Assembly: GCF_001427025.1 (NCBI RefSeq)
Contig: NZ_LMGA01000001.1
Span: forward strand, 2,653,536-2,717,535
DNA: 64,000 nucleotides
DNA from: Mesorhizobium sp. Root554
Lineage (GTDB): Bacteria > Pseudomonadota > Alphaproteobacteria > Rhizobiales > Rhizobiaceae
Reading direction: 5' to 3'
Shown here: in pieces, positions 30,411 through 39,285 of the stretch
How the letters are laid out: the number at the start of each line of letters is the position of its first letter
How positions within the stretch are numbered: position 1 is the first letter of the stretch
Translations under genes and position numbers: made by a program
The notes under the pieces: model-generated
Database searches by the model: none
What the model was told of the DNA's origin: nothing
What the model saw: the letters and a program-made list of their open reading frames with translations, nothing else

Positions 30411-31313
30411 ATGAACAAGGACATGGCCGCGCAGGCCGCAAGCAAGGACGGCTTCATTGCAGCCCTCGACCAGTCGGGCGGCTCGACGCCGAAGGCGCTC
30501 AAGCTTTACGGCATCGACGAAAGCGCCTGGTCGAACGAGGCGGGAATGTTCGACCTCGTCCATCAGATGCGCGCGCGGATCATCAAGTCGCCTGCCTTCA
30601 CCGGCGACAAGGTGATGGGCGCCATCCTGTTCGAGCAGACAATGGACCGCGATATCGACGGCACGCCGACGGCGCAATATCTCTGGGAAAAGCGTCATGT
30701 CGTGCCCTTCCTGAAGGTCGACAAGGGGTTGGCGGACGAAAAGGACGGCGTCAAGCTGATGAAGCCGATGCCGGACCTCGACACGCTGCTGAAGCGCGCC
30801 GTCGCCAAGGGAATATTCGGCACCAAGATGCGCTCGGTGATCGATGCGGCAAACCCGAAAGGCATCGCCGCCGTCGTCGCCCAGCAGTTCGAGATCGGCA
30901 GGCAGATCCTGGGGCATGGCCTCGTCCCGATCATCGAACCCGAAGTGACGATTTCCATCCCGGACAAGGCGGAAGCCGAGGACATTCTGCTGGCCGAGAT
31001 CAGGAAGCATCTCGATGAGGTGCCCGCCGGCAAGCAGATCATGTTGAAGCTGACCCTGCCGAACAAAGCCAATCTCTATAAGCCGCTGATCGACGATCCC
31101 CGCGTCATGCGCGTGGTCGCGCTCTCCGGCGGCTACTCCCGCGACGACGCCAATGCAAAGCTGAAACAGAATGTCGGCATGATCGCCAGCTTCTCGCGCG
31201 CCTTGACCGAAGGCCTGTCGGCCGGCCAGAGCGACGAGCAGTTCAACGCTGCGCTGGGCGCGGCGATCGACAGCATTTTCCAGGCCTCCCGCGCCGGCGG
31301 CAAGACAGCCTGA
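30411..31313 (+). CDS. fbaB: class I fructose-bisphosphate aldolase
   Basis: A 300-residue aldolase. It begins with the bacterial class I motif KDGFIAALDQSGGSTPKALKLYGI and retains the Schiff-base region (IMLKLTLPNKANLYKPL) and VVALSGGYSRDDAN. Class I enzymes use a lysine rather than a metal. GGGAGAATGAG precedes the ATG at 30411. It lies 112 bp after pgk in the same direction; a strong terminator follows. Confidence 0.94.
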   Translation: MNKDMAAQAASKDGFIAALDQSGGSTPKALKLYGIDESAWSNEAGMFDLVHQMRARIIKSPAFTGDKVMGAILFEQTMDRDIDGTPTAQYLWEKRHVVPFLKVDKGLADEKDGVKLMKPMPDLDTLLKRAVAKGIFGTKMRSVIDAANPKGIAAVVAQQFEIGRQILGHGLVPIIEPEVTISIPDKAEAEDILLAEIRKHLDEVPAGKQIMLKLTLPNKANLYKPLIDDPRVMRVVALSGGYSRDDANAKLKQNVGMIASFSRALTEGLSAGQSDEQFNAALGAAIDSIFQASRAGGKTA

Positions 31314-31341
31314 CCGCGACACCTTGCGTGATCGGATCAAG

Positions 31342-31365
31342 CCCGGGCCTCGCGCCCGGGTTTTT
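31342..31365 (+). terminator. rho-independent terminator after fbaB
   Basis: A 7-bp GC stem CCCGGGC / GCCCGGG with a five-base loop is followed by TTTTT, 28 bp after the fbaB stop. It closes the central carbon cluster. Confidence 0.92.
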
Positions 31366-31451
31366 CATGACTGAGCCGCAAAAAGTTTGCGGTTACCTGT
31401 CGCAAACCGCCTTTGCCGAACGTCCTTTGCTTGTCAGCAAAGGAGCAGACC

Positions 31452-32192
31452 ATGTCGAAGAACAGGATCGTGCCGCGCGAGGAATGGTTCCGCGCCCACG
31501 AAAAGCACCTCGCCCGCGAGAAGGAACTGACCCGCCTGCGCGAAAAGATCGCCGCAGAGCGTCGCGAACTGCCGTGGCTGAAGATCAGGAAGGACTATGT
31601 CTTCGAGACCGAGCGCGGACCCGAACATTTGGCCGACCTGTTCAACGGCAAGAGCCAGCTCATCGTCTATCATTTCATGTTCGGCCCCGGCGCCGACTAT
31701 CGCTGCGAGGGCTGTTCGTTCCTGGCCGATCACATCGACGGCGCCGACCAGCATCTCAGGCATCATGACGTTTCCCTGAAAGTGGTGGCGCGCGCGCCGC
31801 TGGCCGAATTTCTTCCCTACAAGCAGCGCATGGGCTGGAAGTTCGACTGGGTGTCGTCCTACGCCAGCGATTTCAATTTCGACATGCAGGTCTCCTTCAC
31901 CGAAAAGCAGATTGCTGAAGGCGATACCAGCTACAATTTCCAGAAGCGTACGCTGACTTCGCGCGACCTGCCCGGCGCCAGCGTTTTCTACAAGGATGGG
32001 GCCGGCAACATCTTCCTGACCTTCATCACGCGCGCCCGCGGCGGCGAACCGCTGATAACGACCTACGACTATCTCGACATGACGCCCAAGGGCCGACAGG
32101 AAAACGGTCCTTACGGCGGGCTGATGGACTGGGTTCGCCTGCATGATGAATACCGGCACGCCGATGAACACGGTACAAACTGTTGCCAATGA
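31452..32192 (+). CDS. DUF899 thioredoxin-like protein
   Basis: A 246-residue cytoplasmic protein. A charged N-terminus (EWFRAHEKHLAREKELTRLREKIAAERRELPW) leads into the DUF899 fold: LADLFNGKSQLIVYHFMFGPGADYRCEGCSFLADHID, where CEGC occupies the place of a thioredoxin CxxC, and the C-terminal YDYLDMTPKGRQENGPYGGLMDWVRLHDEY. The family is common in rhizobia and actinobacteria; no reaction is established. AGGAGCAGACC sets the ATG. Confidence 0.9.
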   Translation: MSKNRIVPREEWFRAHEKHLAREKELTRLREKIAAERRELPWLKIRKDYVFETERGPEHLADLFNGKSQLIVYHFMFGPGADYRCEGCSFLADHIDGADQHLRHHDVSLKVVARAPLAEFLPYKQRMGWKFDWVSSYASDFNFDMQVSFTEKQIAEGDTSYNFQKRTLTSRDLPGASVFYKDGAGNIFLTFITRARGGEPLITTYDYLDMTPKGRQENGPYGGLMDWVRLHDEYRHADEHGTNCCQ

Positions 32193-32267
32193 CGTGCCGG
32201 CAGGAGTTCACCTGCCAGGAATGATGCGCTAAGCCTTTTGACGTCGCTCTCGTCAAAGCCTTGGCCC

Positions 32268-32999
32268 ATGTCCCGTCTCGCCGCCCTCGCCACCTGGCTC
32301 GCCTTCCCTGTCTATATCTGGCAGGGGGTGGGCGTGCGCCGGCGCACGACGCGCATGGTGCCTGCGACCGGCCCGGTCATCCACGATATCGAAGGCAGCG
32401 AGCCGGCCATCGCCTTGCTGGTTCTCGGCGATTCCTCGGCCGCCTCGGTCGGCATCGGCCGCTCGGAGGACGGGCTGGCGCACCAGATCGCGCTGCAGAT
32501 CGCCGAACGGACCGGGAGGGCGGTGCGGTGGCGGGCCGCGGGGTTCAACTCGGCCACGTCAGCGCAGATACGTCAGGACGTGCTCCCCAATCTGGCGCCC
32601 GACCCGTGGACGCACATCGTCCTGACGATCGGCACCAACGACACCAAGAATTTTCACTCCGTGCCCCGCTTCAAGAAGGATTTCGGCGGCCTGCTTTACG
32701 GCCTTCGCGCCAAGTGGCCGCAGGCTCGCATTGTCTGGTCACCCGTACTCGAATTCACCCGCGCGCCAGCCATGCCCGATTGGCTGGGCCGGATACTGGA
32801 AGTACGGGCTCGCGAGATGAACCGCATGGGCGAGCGTCTCTGCAATGAACGCGGCGCGATTGCCCTGCCGCGCCTGCCGATCATCGATCCCGAGGCGGGC
32901 TTCGCCAGCGACGGCTTCCACGCTTCCGAACTTGGCTACCGGGCATGGGCGGAACACATGCTGCCCGGCGTGCTGGGCGGAGAGGAAGCCGCGATCTGA
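32268..32999 (+). CDS. SGNH/GDSL-type esterase
   Basis: A 243-residue protein with an N-terminal hydrophobic segment (LAALATWLAFPVYIWQGVGV) that may anchor or export it. The SGNH hydrolase blocks follow: block I LVLGDSSAASVGIG (nucleophile serine), block III TIGTNDTKN, and block V SDGFHASELGY with the catalytic Asp and His. It should cleave an ester or acyl bond; the substrate is unknown. It converges with a tiny membrane protein, the two stop codons lying one base apart. Confidence 0.88.
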   Translation: MSRLAALATWLAFPVYIWQGVGVRRRTTRMVPATGPVIHDIEGSEPAIALLVLGDSSAASVGIGRSEDGLAHQIALQIAERTGRAVRWRAAGFNSATSAQIRQDVLPNLAPDPWTHIVLTIGTNDTKNFHSVPRFKKDFGGLLYGLRAKWPQARIVWSPVLEFTRAPAMPDWLGRILEVRAREMNRMGERLCNERGAIALPRLPIIDPEAGFASDGFHASELGYRAWAEHMLPGVLGGEEAAI

Positions 33000-33000
33000 G

Positions 33001-33165
33001 TCAGGGGCTCCAGTGTCCCAGCAGACCGGCGAGCGATGTCGCCGCCAGCGCCAGCACCGCCAGCTTCCAGAAATCGGCGCGGCGTTTCAGGCCCGGCCAG
33101 CCGAGCGGCTTGATGATCTGGATCGCCATCAGCGCGATAATCACGAGCGCGAGAAATTTGGTCAT
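33001..33165 (-). CDS. small two-helix membrane protein
   Basis: A 54-residue protein made largely of two hydrophobic helices (about 2-20, KFLALVIIALMAIQIIKP; and 34-51, KLAVLALAATSLAGLLG) joined by a positively charged loop (GLKRRADF). The ATG at 33165 starts right at the first helix; a longer start at 33246 would add a hydrophilic leader. Unrecognised, but the composition is convincing for an inner-membrane peptide. Confidence 0.55.
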   Translation of the reverse strand: MTKFLALVIIALMAIQIIKPLGWPGLKRRADFWKLAVLALAATSLAGLLGHWSP

Positions 33166-33331
33166 GCCGTTTCGGACGTCCGGTCGCTCGTTTCGAGCGG
33201 ATACTTGAGCCAGATGCCTTTGAGCAGGTGTGCCGGCCCACGTCAAAGCCGAATGAAGTCCGTCCTTAGTCAGATGGACGGGACGCAGGCCTTAACGCTA
33301 GAACTGGCTGAAAACATATCTGGGAGGATAG

Positions 33332-35242
33332 GTGTTGGCGTCACGGTATCACGAGATCTACGACGGCTGGAAACGCGATCCGGAAGCGTTCTGGGCCGAC
33401 GCTACCCAGGCGATCGACTGGTATCGCCCGGCCGACACGATCTTCGATGCGGCCGGCGGCGTCTACGGCCGCTGGTTCACCGGCGCCACCTGCAATACCT
33501 GCTTCAATGCCGTCGATCGACATGTCGATGGCGGCCGCGCCGATCAGCTCGCGCTGATCCACGACAGCGCCATGACCGGCAAGGTGCGGAAATTCACCTT
33601 CGCCGAACTCAAGCGCGAGGTTGTGGCGCTGGCCTCCGTGCTGCGCAATCAGGGCGTCCAGAAAGGCGACCGGGTCATCCTTTATATGCCAATGGTGCCG
33701 GAAGCAGCGATTGCCATGCTCGCCTGCGCGCGGCTTGGCGCAGTGCATTCGGTCGTGTTCGGCGGCTTTGCCGCGCGCGAACTCGCCACCCGCATCGACG
33801 ATGCCCGTCCGAAGGTGATCGTCTCGGCGTCCTGCGGTCTCGAACCCGGGCGGGTCGTGCCCTACAAGCCGCTGCTCGACGGCGCCATCGAACTGTCGCG
33901 GCACAAGCCGGACCGCTGCATCATTCTCCAGCGCGACGAACTGCGCTGCGAACTGATTGACGGCCGCGATCTGGACTATGCCGATGCCGTGGCACGCGAG
34001 CGGGCCGCCGGCGCCAATGTCGACTGCGTGCCCGTCGCCGCCACCGACCCGCTCTACGTGCTCTACACCTCCGGCACCACCGGCCAGCCGAAGGGCGTGG
34101 TGCGGGACAATGGCGGCCATATGGTCATGCTGAAATGGTCGATGGAGAACGAATTCGGCGTCAAGCCCGGCGAGGTGTTCTGGGCCGCGTCGGATGTCGG
34201 CTGGGTGGTCGGCCATTCCTACATCGTCTATGCGCCGCTGTTGCATGGCTGCACCACCGTCATGTTCGAAGGCAAGCCTGTCGGCACGCCCGATGCCGGT
34301 ACATTCTGGCGCGTCATCGCCGACCATGGCGTCGTCGCGCTCTTCACCGCGCCGACAGCGTTTCGCGCCATCAAGGGGCAGGACCCCAGGGGCGAGTTCG
34401 TGCCGAAATACGATCTGTCGAAGTTCCGCACCCTGTTCCTCGCCGGCGAGCGCGCCGATCCGGAAACGGTCAAATGGGCCGAGCAGAAGCTTGGCGTGCC
34501 GGTGATCGACCACTGGTGGCAGACCGAAACCGGCGCGCCCATCACCCAGAACCCGGTCGGCCTCGGCATGCTGCCGGTGAAATACGGTTCGCCCGGCGTG
34601 CCGATGCCCGGTTACGACATCCGCGTGCTGGACGATGCCGGCCATGAGGTGCCGCGCGGCACGCTCGGCAATGTCGTTCTCAAGCTGCCTTTGCCACCCG
34701 GCTGCCTGCCCACCCTCTGGAACGCCGACGGACGCTTCCGGCAGGCCTACCTCGACGAATTCCCCGGCTACTACAAGACCGCCGACGCCGGCATCGTCGA
34801 CGAGGACGGCTATCTCTTCGTCATGGCGCGCACCGACGACATCATCAATGTCGCCGGCCACAGGCTGTCGACCGGAGCGATGGAAGAGGTGTTGGCCGAG
34901 CATCCCGATGTCGCCGAATGCGCGGTGATCGGCATCGCCGACGCCATGAAGGGGCAGGTGCCGCTCGGCTTCGTCGTCCTCAACGCCGGCGTCTCACGCG
35001 AGCACGCGGAGATCGAGAGAGAGGCCGTGCGGCTCGTGCGCGACCGCATCGGCCCGGTCGCGGCCTTCAAGACCGTGGTGACGATCAAGCGCCTGCCGAA
35101 AACCCGCTCCGGCAAGATCCTGCGCGGCACCATGCAGAAGATCGCCGACCGCGAAGACTGGACCATGCCGGCCACCATCGACGATCCGGCGATCCTCGAA
35201 GAGATCGCCGCCGCGCTCGGGACGAGGAACATCGGCAGCTAG
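33332..35242 (+). CDS. prpE: propionyl-CoA synthetase
   Basis: A 636-residue acyl-CoA synthetase of the AMP-forming superfamily. It has the P-loop YTSGTTGQPKGVVRDNGGH, in which VVRDNGGH is typical of PrpE rather than Acs. Also visible are DHWWQTETGAPI, the hinge region VMARTDDIINVAGHRLSTGAMEE and the acetylatable lysine motif KTRSGKILR near the end. It activates propionate, and with lower efficiency acetate. The start is GTG with GGGAGGA upstream. Confidence 0.92.
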   Translation: MLASRYHEIYDGWKRDPEAFWADATQAIDWYRPADTIFDAAGGVYGRWFTGATCNTCFNAVDRHVDGGRADQLALIHDSAMTGKVRKFTFAELKREVVALASVLRNQGVQKGDRVILYMPMVPEAAIAMLACARLGAVHSVVFGGFAARELATRIDDARPKVIVSASCGLEPGRVVPYKPLLDGAIELSRHKPDRCIILQRDELRCELIDGRDLDYADAVARERAAGANVDCVPVAATDPLYVLYTSGTTGQPKGVVRDNGGHMVMLKWSMENEFGVKPGEVFWAASDVGWVVGHSYIVYAPLLHGCTTVMFEGKPVGTPDAGTFWRVIADHGVVALFTAPTAFRAIKGQDPRGEFVPKYDLSKFRTLFLAGERADPETVKWAEQKLGVPVIDHWWQTETGAPITQNPVGLGMLPVKYGSPGVPMPGYDIRVLDDAGHEVPRGTLGNVVLKLPLPPGCLPTLWNADGRFRQAYLDEFPGYYKTADAGIVDEDGYLFVMARTDDIINVAGHRLSTGAMEEVLAEHPDVAECAVIGIADAMKGQVPLGFVVLNAGVSREHAEIEREAVRLVRDRIGPVAAFKTVVTIKRLPKTRSGKILRGTMQKIADREDWTMPATIDDPAILEEIAAALGTRNIGS

Positions 35243-35377
35243 GTCAGGACCCGGTTGGCTTGCCTGCGTCCCAGTTCGGCACGCAAAGGTTAAGGCCCAA
35301 CCTCGTATCGCCCTGAAAGCAGGACTGTCACCTGTGAATCGTCGGTGGATAAGCTGTGGGAAACACAAGATGTTGCG

Positions 35378-35452
35378 GTGAACAAACCATGAAAATCAAG
35401 CCATCTCTGATTCGTCGCTGATTCGTTCCGCCTTTGATCGAAATGTTAATTC
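35378..35452 (+). repeat. duplicated regulatory element, copy A
   Basis: This copy contains, in order, a GTGAACAAACCATGAA block (35378-35393), a 15-base divergent linker, a 21-base block starting GATTCGTCGCTGATTCG (35409-35429) and TTAAT (35446-35450). Every block recurs exactly 282 bp downstream in copy B. The 21-base block itself contains GATTCG twice, 11 bp apart. Confidence 0.8.
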
Positions 35453-35659
35453 AAACCAGGCCAAAACCACCCAAGGCGTTAAAACCGGTTAGGAAATATT
35501 AGCAATTTCATAATGTTGGCAGACCTCGCTCAACTCCAATCCATTCGGATTTCGGATTTCGCCGGCAAAAGTTAACGACGAGACCTCCGGCAGGCAAAAT
35601 CGCCGCTGGAGCGATTCAGCATGTGGTGCCCATCCTACCGTGCCAATCCACATTTAGCC

Positions 35660-35734
35660 GTGAACAGACCATGAATCGGGCCGAGTCAGCGATTCGTCGC
35701 TGATTCGTTCCAGACTCGTTCCATATCTTAATTT
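35660..35734 (+). repeat. duplicated regulatory element, copy B
   Basis: The second copy has GTGAACAGACCATGAA (one mismatch to copy A), the identical 21-base block at 35691-35711 and TTAAT at 35728-35732. The linkers between blocks have diverged but their lengths are unchanged, which suggests that selection acts on block sequence and spacing. Confidence 0.8.
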
Positions 35735-35940
35735 CGGCGTCGAAAACGATGCCAGACAGCAGCCTTGCCGCCTTTCGGGCAACATTCTGCTTTCACCTGG
35801 TCCAGTCAGACCCTATGTGTCGAAAGCAGTTTCAGGAAAAATGCGCAGGGTATCGTCGAGAATTGCATCCCTCAGCCGCCAGGCTGTGCATTCCAGACGA
35901 CCACGGTCAGATCACGGGCGAGAAAAGTCCTCCCACACTG

Positions 35941-38900
35941 ATGAACATCCAGCCGAAAACGAATGAACCGCTGATCCTCTCCGGGCGCGACGTCACCGCC
36001 GTGTTGGGGCCGACCAACACCGGCAAGACACATCTGGCGATCGAGCGGATGGTCGCCCACGAAAGCGGCGTCATCGGACTTCCGCTGCGCCTGCTGGCGC
36101 GCGAGGTCTATGCACGCCTGTGCGAGAAGGTGGGCGCCCACAAGGTGTCGCTGATCACCGGCGAGGAGAAGATCCAGCCGGCCGGCGCCAAATATTCCGT
36201 CTGCACGGTCGAAGCCATGCCGCGCGAAACCGATGCCGCTTTCGTGGCCATCGACGAGGTGCAGTTGGCTGGCGACCTCGAACGCGGCCACATCTTCACC
36301 GACCGCATCCTGCACCTGCGCGGCCGCCAGGAAACCCTGCTGCTCGGCGCGGCGACCATGCACGGCATTCTGCAGCGGCTCTTGAAAGGCGTGTCGGTGG
36401 TGACGCGGCCGCGTCTTTCGCATCTCGCCTATTCAGGCTCCAAGAAGCTGACGCGCCTGCCGCGCCGCACCGCCATCGTCGCTTTCTCGGCCGACGAAGT
36501 GTACGCCATCGCCGAACTGATCCGCCGCCAGCAGGGCGGCGCCGCCGTCGTGCTCGGCGCGCTGTCGCCACGCACCCGCAATGCCCAGGTGGCGCTCTAT
36601 CAATCGGGCGATGTCGACTATCTGATCGCCACAGACGCCATCGGAATGGGCCTGAACCTCGACGTCGACCATGTCGCGTTCGCCCAGAACCGCAAGTTCG
36701 ACGGCTACCAGTACCGCCAGCTCACCGCCGCCGAACTCGGCCAGATCGCCGGGCGCGCCGGACGCCATCTGCGTGATGGCACCTTCGGCGTCACCGGCAA
36801 GGTCGATCCTTTCGAGGATGACCTGATCCACAAGCTCGAAAGCCATGAGTTCGAGCCGGTGAAGGTCTTGCAGTGGCGCACCGCGAACTTCGATTTCACC
36901 AGCTTGGATGCCCTGAAGCGCTCGATCGAAACCAGCGCCCCGGTCGAAGGCCTGACGCGTGCGCTGCCGGCGGTGGATGCGCAGGCGCTCGAATTTCTTT
37001 CCAAGGATAGCGAAATCCGCGCCCTCGCCACCGGCCTTGAGCGCGTCTCGCTGCTATGGGAAGCCTGCGCCCTGCCCGACTACCGCAAGATCGCACCGGC
37101 CCAGCATGCCGACCTCATCGCCTCGATCTATATGGACCTCGCCAGGCACGGCCATGTCGACGAGACATACATGGCCGAGCAGGTTCGCCGCGCCGATACG
37201 ACCGAAGGCGATATCGATACGCTGTCGCACCGCATCGCCCAGATCCGCACCTGGACGTTCGTCTCCAACCGGCCTAGATGGCTTGCCGATCAGACACATT
37301 GGCAGCAAAAGACCCGAGAAATCGAAGACAGATTGTCGGATGCCCTGCATGAACGGTTGACGAAACGCTTCGTAGACCGCAGGACTTCCGTCCTTATGCG
37401 GCGCCTGAGAGAAAATACGATGCCCGAAGCGGAAATAGACGCGACCGGAACCGTGCTGGTCGAAGGCCATCACGTTGGAGAATTGCAGGGTTTTCGCTTT
37501 ACGGCCGACCAGAGCGCCGGCGGCGAGGATGCCAAGGCGGTGCGCACCGCCGCGCAGAAGGCGCTGGCGGCCGAATTCGAAGCGCGGGCCGAACGGTTCG
37601 CCGCCTCCGGCAACAACGACATAGCCCTGGGGTCGGACGGCGTGCTGCGCTGGATCGGCGCACCGGTGGGCACGCTGGTCGCTGGCGAGGACATGCTCAA
37701 GCCGCGCCTCGTGCTGCTGGCCGACGAGCAGTTGACCGGGCCGGCGCGCGACAAGGTTGCGGCCCGTGCCGAGCGCTTCGTCAATTTTCAGATCGAGACG
37801 CTGCTCAAGCCACTGGTCGATCTGCGCGACGCCGAACAGCTTTCCGGCATTGCCCGCGGCATCGCTTTTCAGCTCGTCGAGCATCTCGGCCTCATCAATC
37901 GGCGCGACATCGCCGAGGAGATGAAATCGCTGGAGCAGGATGGCCGAGCGGCGCTGCGCCGCCTGGGCGTGCGCTTTGGCGCCTACCATGTCTTCGTGCC
38001 GACGCTGATCAAGCCCGCGCCTGCCGGGCTTGTTACGCTGCTGTGGGCGCTTAAGAACGACGGCAAGGACAAGCCCGGCTTCGGCGATGTCGTTCATGCG
38101 CTGGCTTCCGGCAGGACATCCGCGGTCATCGATCCGGCTTTCGAGAAAACCTTTTACAAGCTTGCCGGTTACCGCAATCTCGGCCGCCGCGCCGTGCGCG
38201 TCGATATCCTCGAACGTCTTGCCGATCTGATCCGGCCTGCGACGAGCTGGAAGCCGGGCGTCGGGCCTCGTCCGGAAGGCGCTTATGACGGCAGCGCCTT
38301 CATGGTGACGCCGCCGATGATGTCGATCCTCGGCGCCACCGCCGATGACATGGAGGAAGTTCTCAAGGGGCTTGGCTATCGATCGGAAGCGAAACCCGCG
38401 GCCGACGTGAAGGCCCGGCTGGACGCCATCGATGCCGCGGCCAGGGAAGCGGCGGAAGCCAAGGCGGCGGAGACAGCGGCAAAGGTGGAAGCTGCCGCGG
38501 AAGCTGGCGAAGCCCAGGCAACTGACCCCAACGACCCGGAAACGGCTGCCGGGCCGGCTGAAACGGTGACTCCAACAGCGTCCGAAGAAGCTGTGTCCGA
38601 GCAGGACACTCCCGACAATGCGAGATCGGAAGAGGAGCCCACCCCGGTTGAGGTGGCTGCCGGCGAACCTTCCACAGCCAGCGCTGAGCCGCCGGTTGAG
38701 GCGGCGGAAACTCCGGTCGCGCAAGAGGCCCCTTCGGAATCTGTCGCCGCCGAGTCCGCTGCTCCGGAATCTGCCGCAGGCGAAAGCGCAACCACCGAAC
38801 CGGTGGCTAAGGCGGAAACTGCCGAGACGCAGCCTGCGACCGAAGGCGCGGAAATCGAGGAGCCCAAGCCCGTCCTCTTGTGGCGACAGGTACGGTTCGA

Positions 38901-39270
38901 CCGGCATCGCGCCGGCCATCGTCACGACCAACGCCAGCGCGGCAACCGCGCCAGCCAGGGACAGCCTGCCGGCGAGCAGACCGTCCCTGCCGGCGAACGC
39001 CCGGCCAACCGCGAGCGCTTCGGGCGGGACCGCTTCAAGGGCAAGCCCGGCGAAAGACCGCAAGGGGAAAGGTCACCAGGCGAGCGGCAGGACCGGCGCG
39101 ACCGCCCCGACTGGAACAAGGGCGGCAAGGATAGTCGCCGCGATGGCAATGGCGGCCCGCAAGGCAAGCCGGCGTTCCGCGACAAGCCGCGCGAGGAGCG
39201 CCCGGCGCGCGTCGATCCGGATTCTCCCTTCGCCAAGCTCGCCGCCCTGCGCGACCAGCTCAAGAAGTAG
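35941..39270 (+). CDS. Suv3-like superfamily 2 helicase with long disordered tail
   Basis: A 1109-residue protein. The helicase core shows Walker A GPTNTGKT near the N-terminus, a DEVQLAGD motif II, and motif VI-like IATDAIGMGLNLDVDHV plus QIAGRAGRH. This layout matches the Suv3/mitochondrial RNA helicase group, and a C-terminal helicase-associated region follows to about residue 820. The last about 290 residues are low complexity: an Ala/Glu/Pro/Thr-rich acidic stretch, then a basic Arg/Gly-rich tail. The ATG at 35941 starts directly before the core; an upstream frame to 35749 would run through the repeat region. It is followed by an S4 RNA-binding protein, which supports an RNA-related role. 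Confidence 0.87.
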   Translation: MNIQPKTNEPLILSGRDVTAVLGPTNTGKTHLAIERMVAHESGVIGLPLRLLAREVYARLCEKVGAHKVSLITGEEKIQPAGAKYSVCTVEAMPRETDAAFVAIDEVQLAGDLERGHIFTDRILHLRGRQETLLLGAATMHGILQRLLKGVSVVTRPRLSHLAYSGSKKLTRLPRRTAIVAFSADEVYAIAELIRRQQGGAAVVLGALSPRTRNAQVALYQSGDVDYLIATDAIGMGLNLDVDHVAFAQNRKFDGYQYRQLTAAELGQIAGRAGRHLRDGTFGVTGKVDPFEDDLIHKLESHEFEPVKVLQWRTANFDFTSLDALKRSIETSAPVEGLTRALPAVDAQALEFLSKDSEIRALATGLERVSLLWEACALPDYRKIAPAQHADLIASIYMDLARHGHVDETYMAEQVRRADTTEGDIDTLSHRIAQIRTWTFVSNRPRWLADQTHWQQKTREIEDRLSDALHERLTKRFVDRRTSVLMRRLRENTMPEAEIDATGTVLVEGHHVGELQGFRFTADQSAGGEDAKAVRTAAQKALAAEFEARAERFAASGNNDIALGSDGVLRWIGAPVGTLVAGEDMLKPRLVLLADEQLTGPARDKVAARAERFVNFQIETLLKPLVDLRDAEQLSGIARGIAFQLVEHLGLINRRDIAEEMKSLEQDGRAALRRLGVRFGAYHVFVPTLIKPAPAGLVTLLWALKNDGKDKPGFGDVVHALASGRTSAVIDPAFEKTFYKLAGYRNLGRRAVRVDILERLADLIRPATSWKPGVGPRPEGAYDGSAFMVTPPMMSILGATADDMEEVLKGLGYRSEAKPAADVKARLDAIDAAAREAAEAKAAETAAKVEAAAEAGEAQATDPNDPETAAGPAETVTPTASEEAVSEQDTPDNARSEEEPTPVEVAAGEPSTASAEPPVEAAETPVAQEAPSESVAAESAAPESAAGESATTEPVAKAETAETQPATEGAEIEEPKPVLLWRQVRFDRHRAGHRHDQRQRGNRASQGQPAGEQTVPAGERPANRERFGRDRFKGKPGERPQGERSPGERQDRRDRPDWNKGGKDSRRDGNGGPQGKPAFRDKPREERPARVDPDSPFAKLAALRDQLKK

Positions 39271-39285
39271 GACGCCGTCGATTCG

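Larger units (their letters stand above)
35243..35940. promoter_or_regulatory. 698-bp non-coding region rich in GANTC sites
   Basis: No convincing gene lies here. Nine GANTC sequences (starts at 35336, 35409, 35420, 35613, 35673, 35683, 35691, 35702 and 35713) fall within 382 bp, far above the chance rate of about one per 256 bp. GANTC is the CcrM methylation site. Also present are a duplicated element (listed separately), a DnaA-box-like GGTGGATAA at 35344-35352, several TTAA sequences and an AT-rich stretch around 35490-35515. It is probably a complex control region upstream of the helicase; its actual role is open. Confidence 0.55.

Noticed and set aside
35243..35940. Canonical chromosomal replication origin
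   Set aside because: DnaA-like boxes are few and imperfect, and the neighbouring genes are not those of known rhizobial origins; kept only as a weak possibility.
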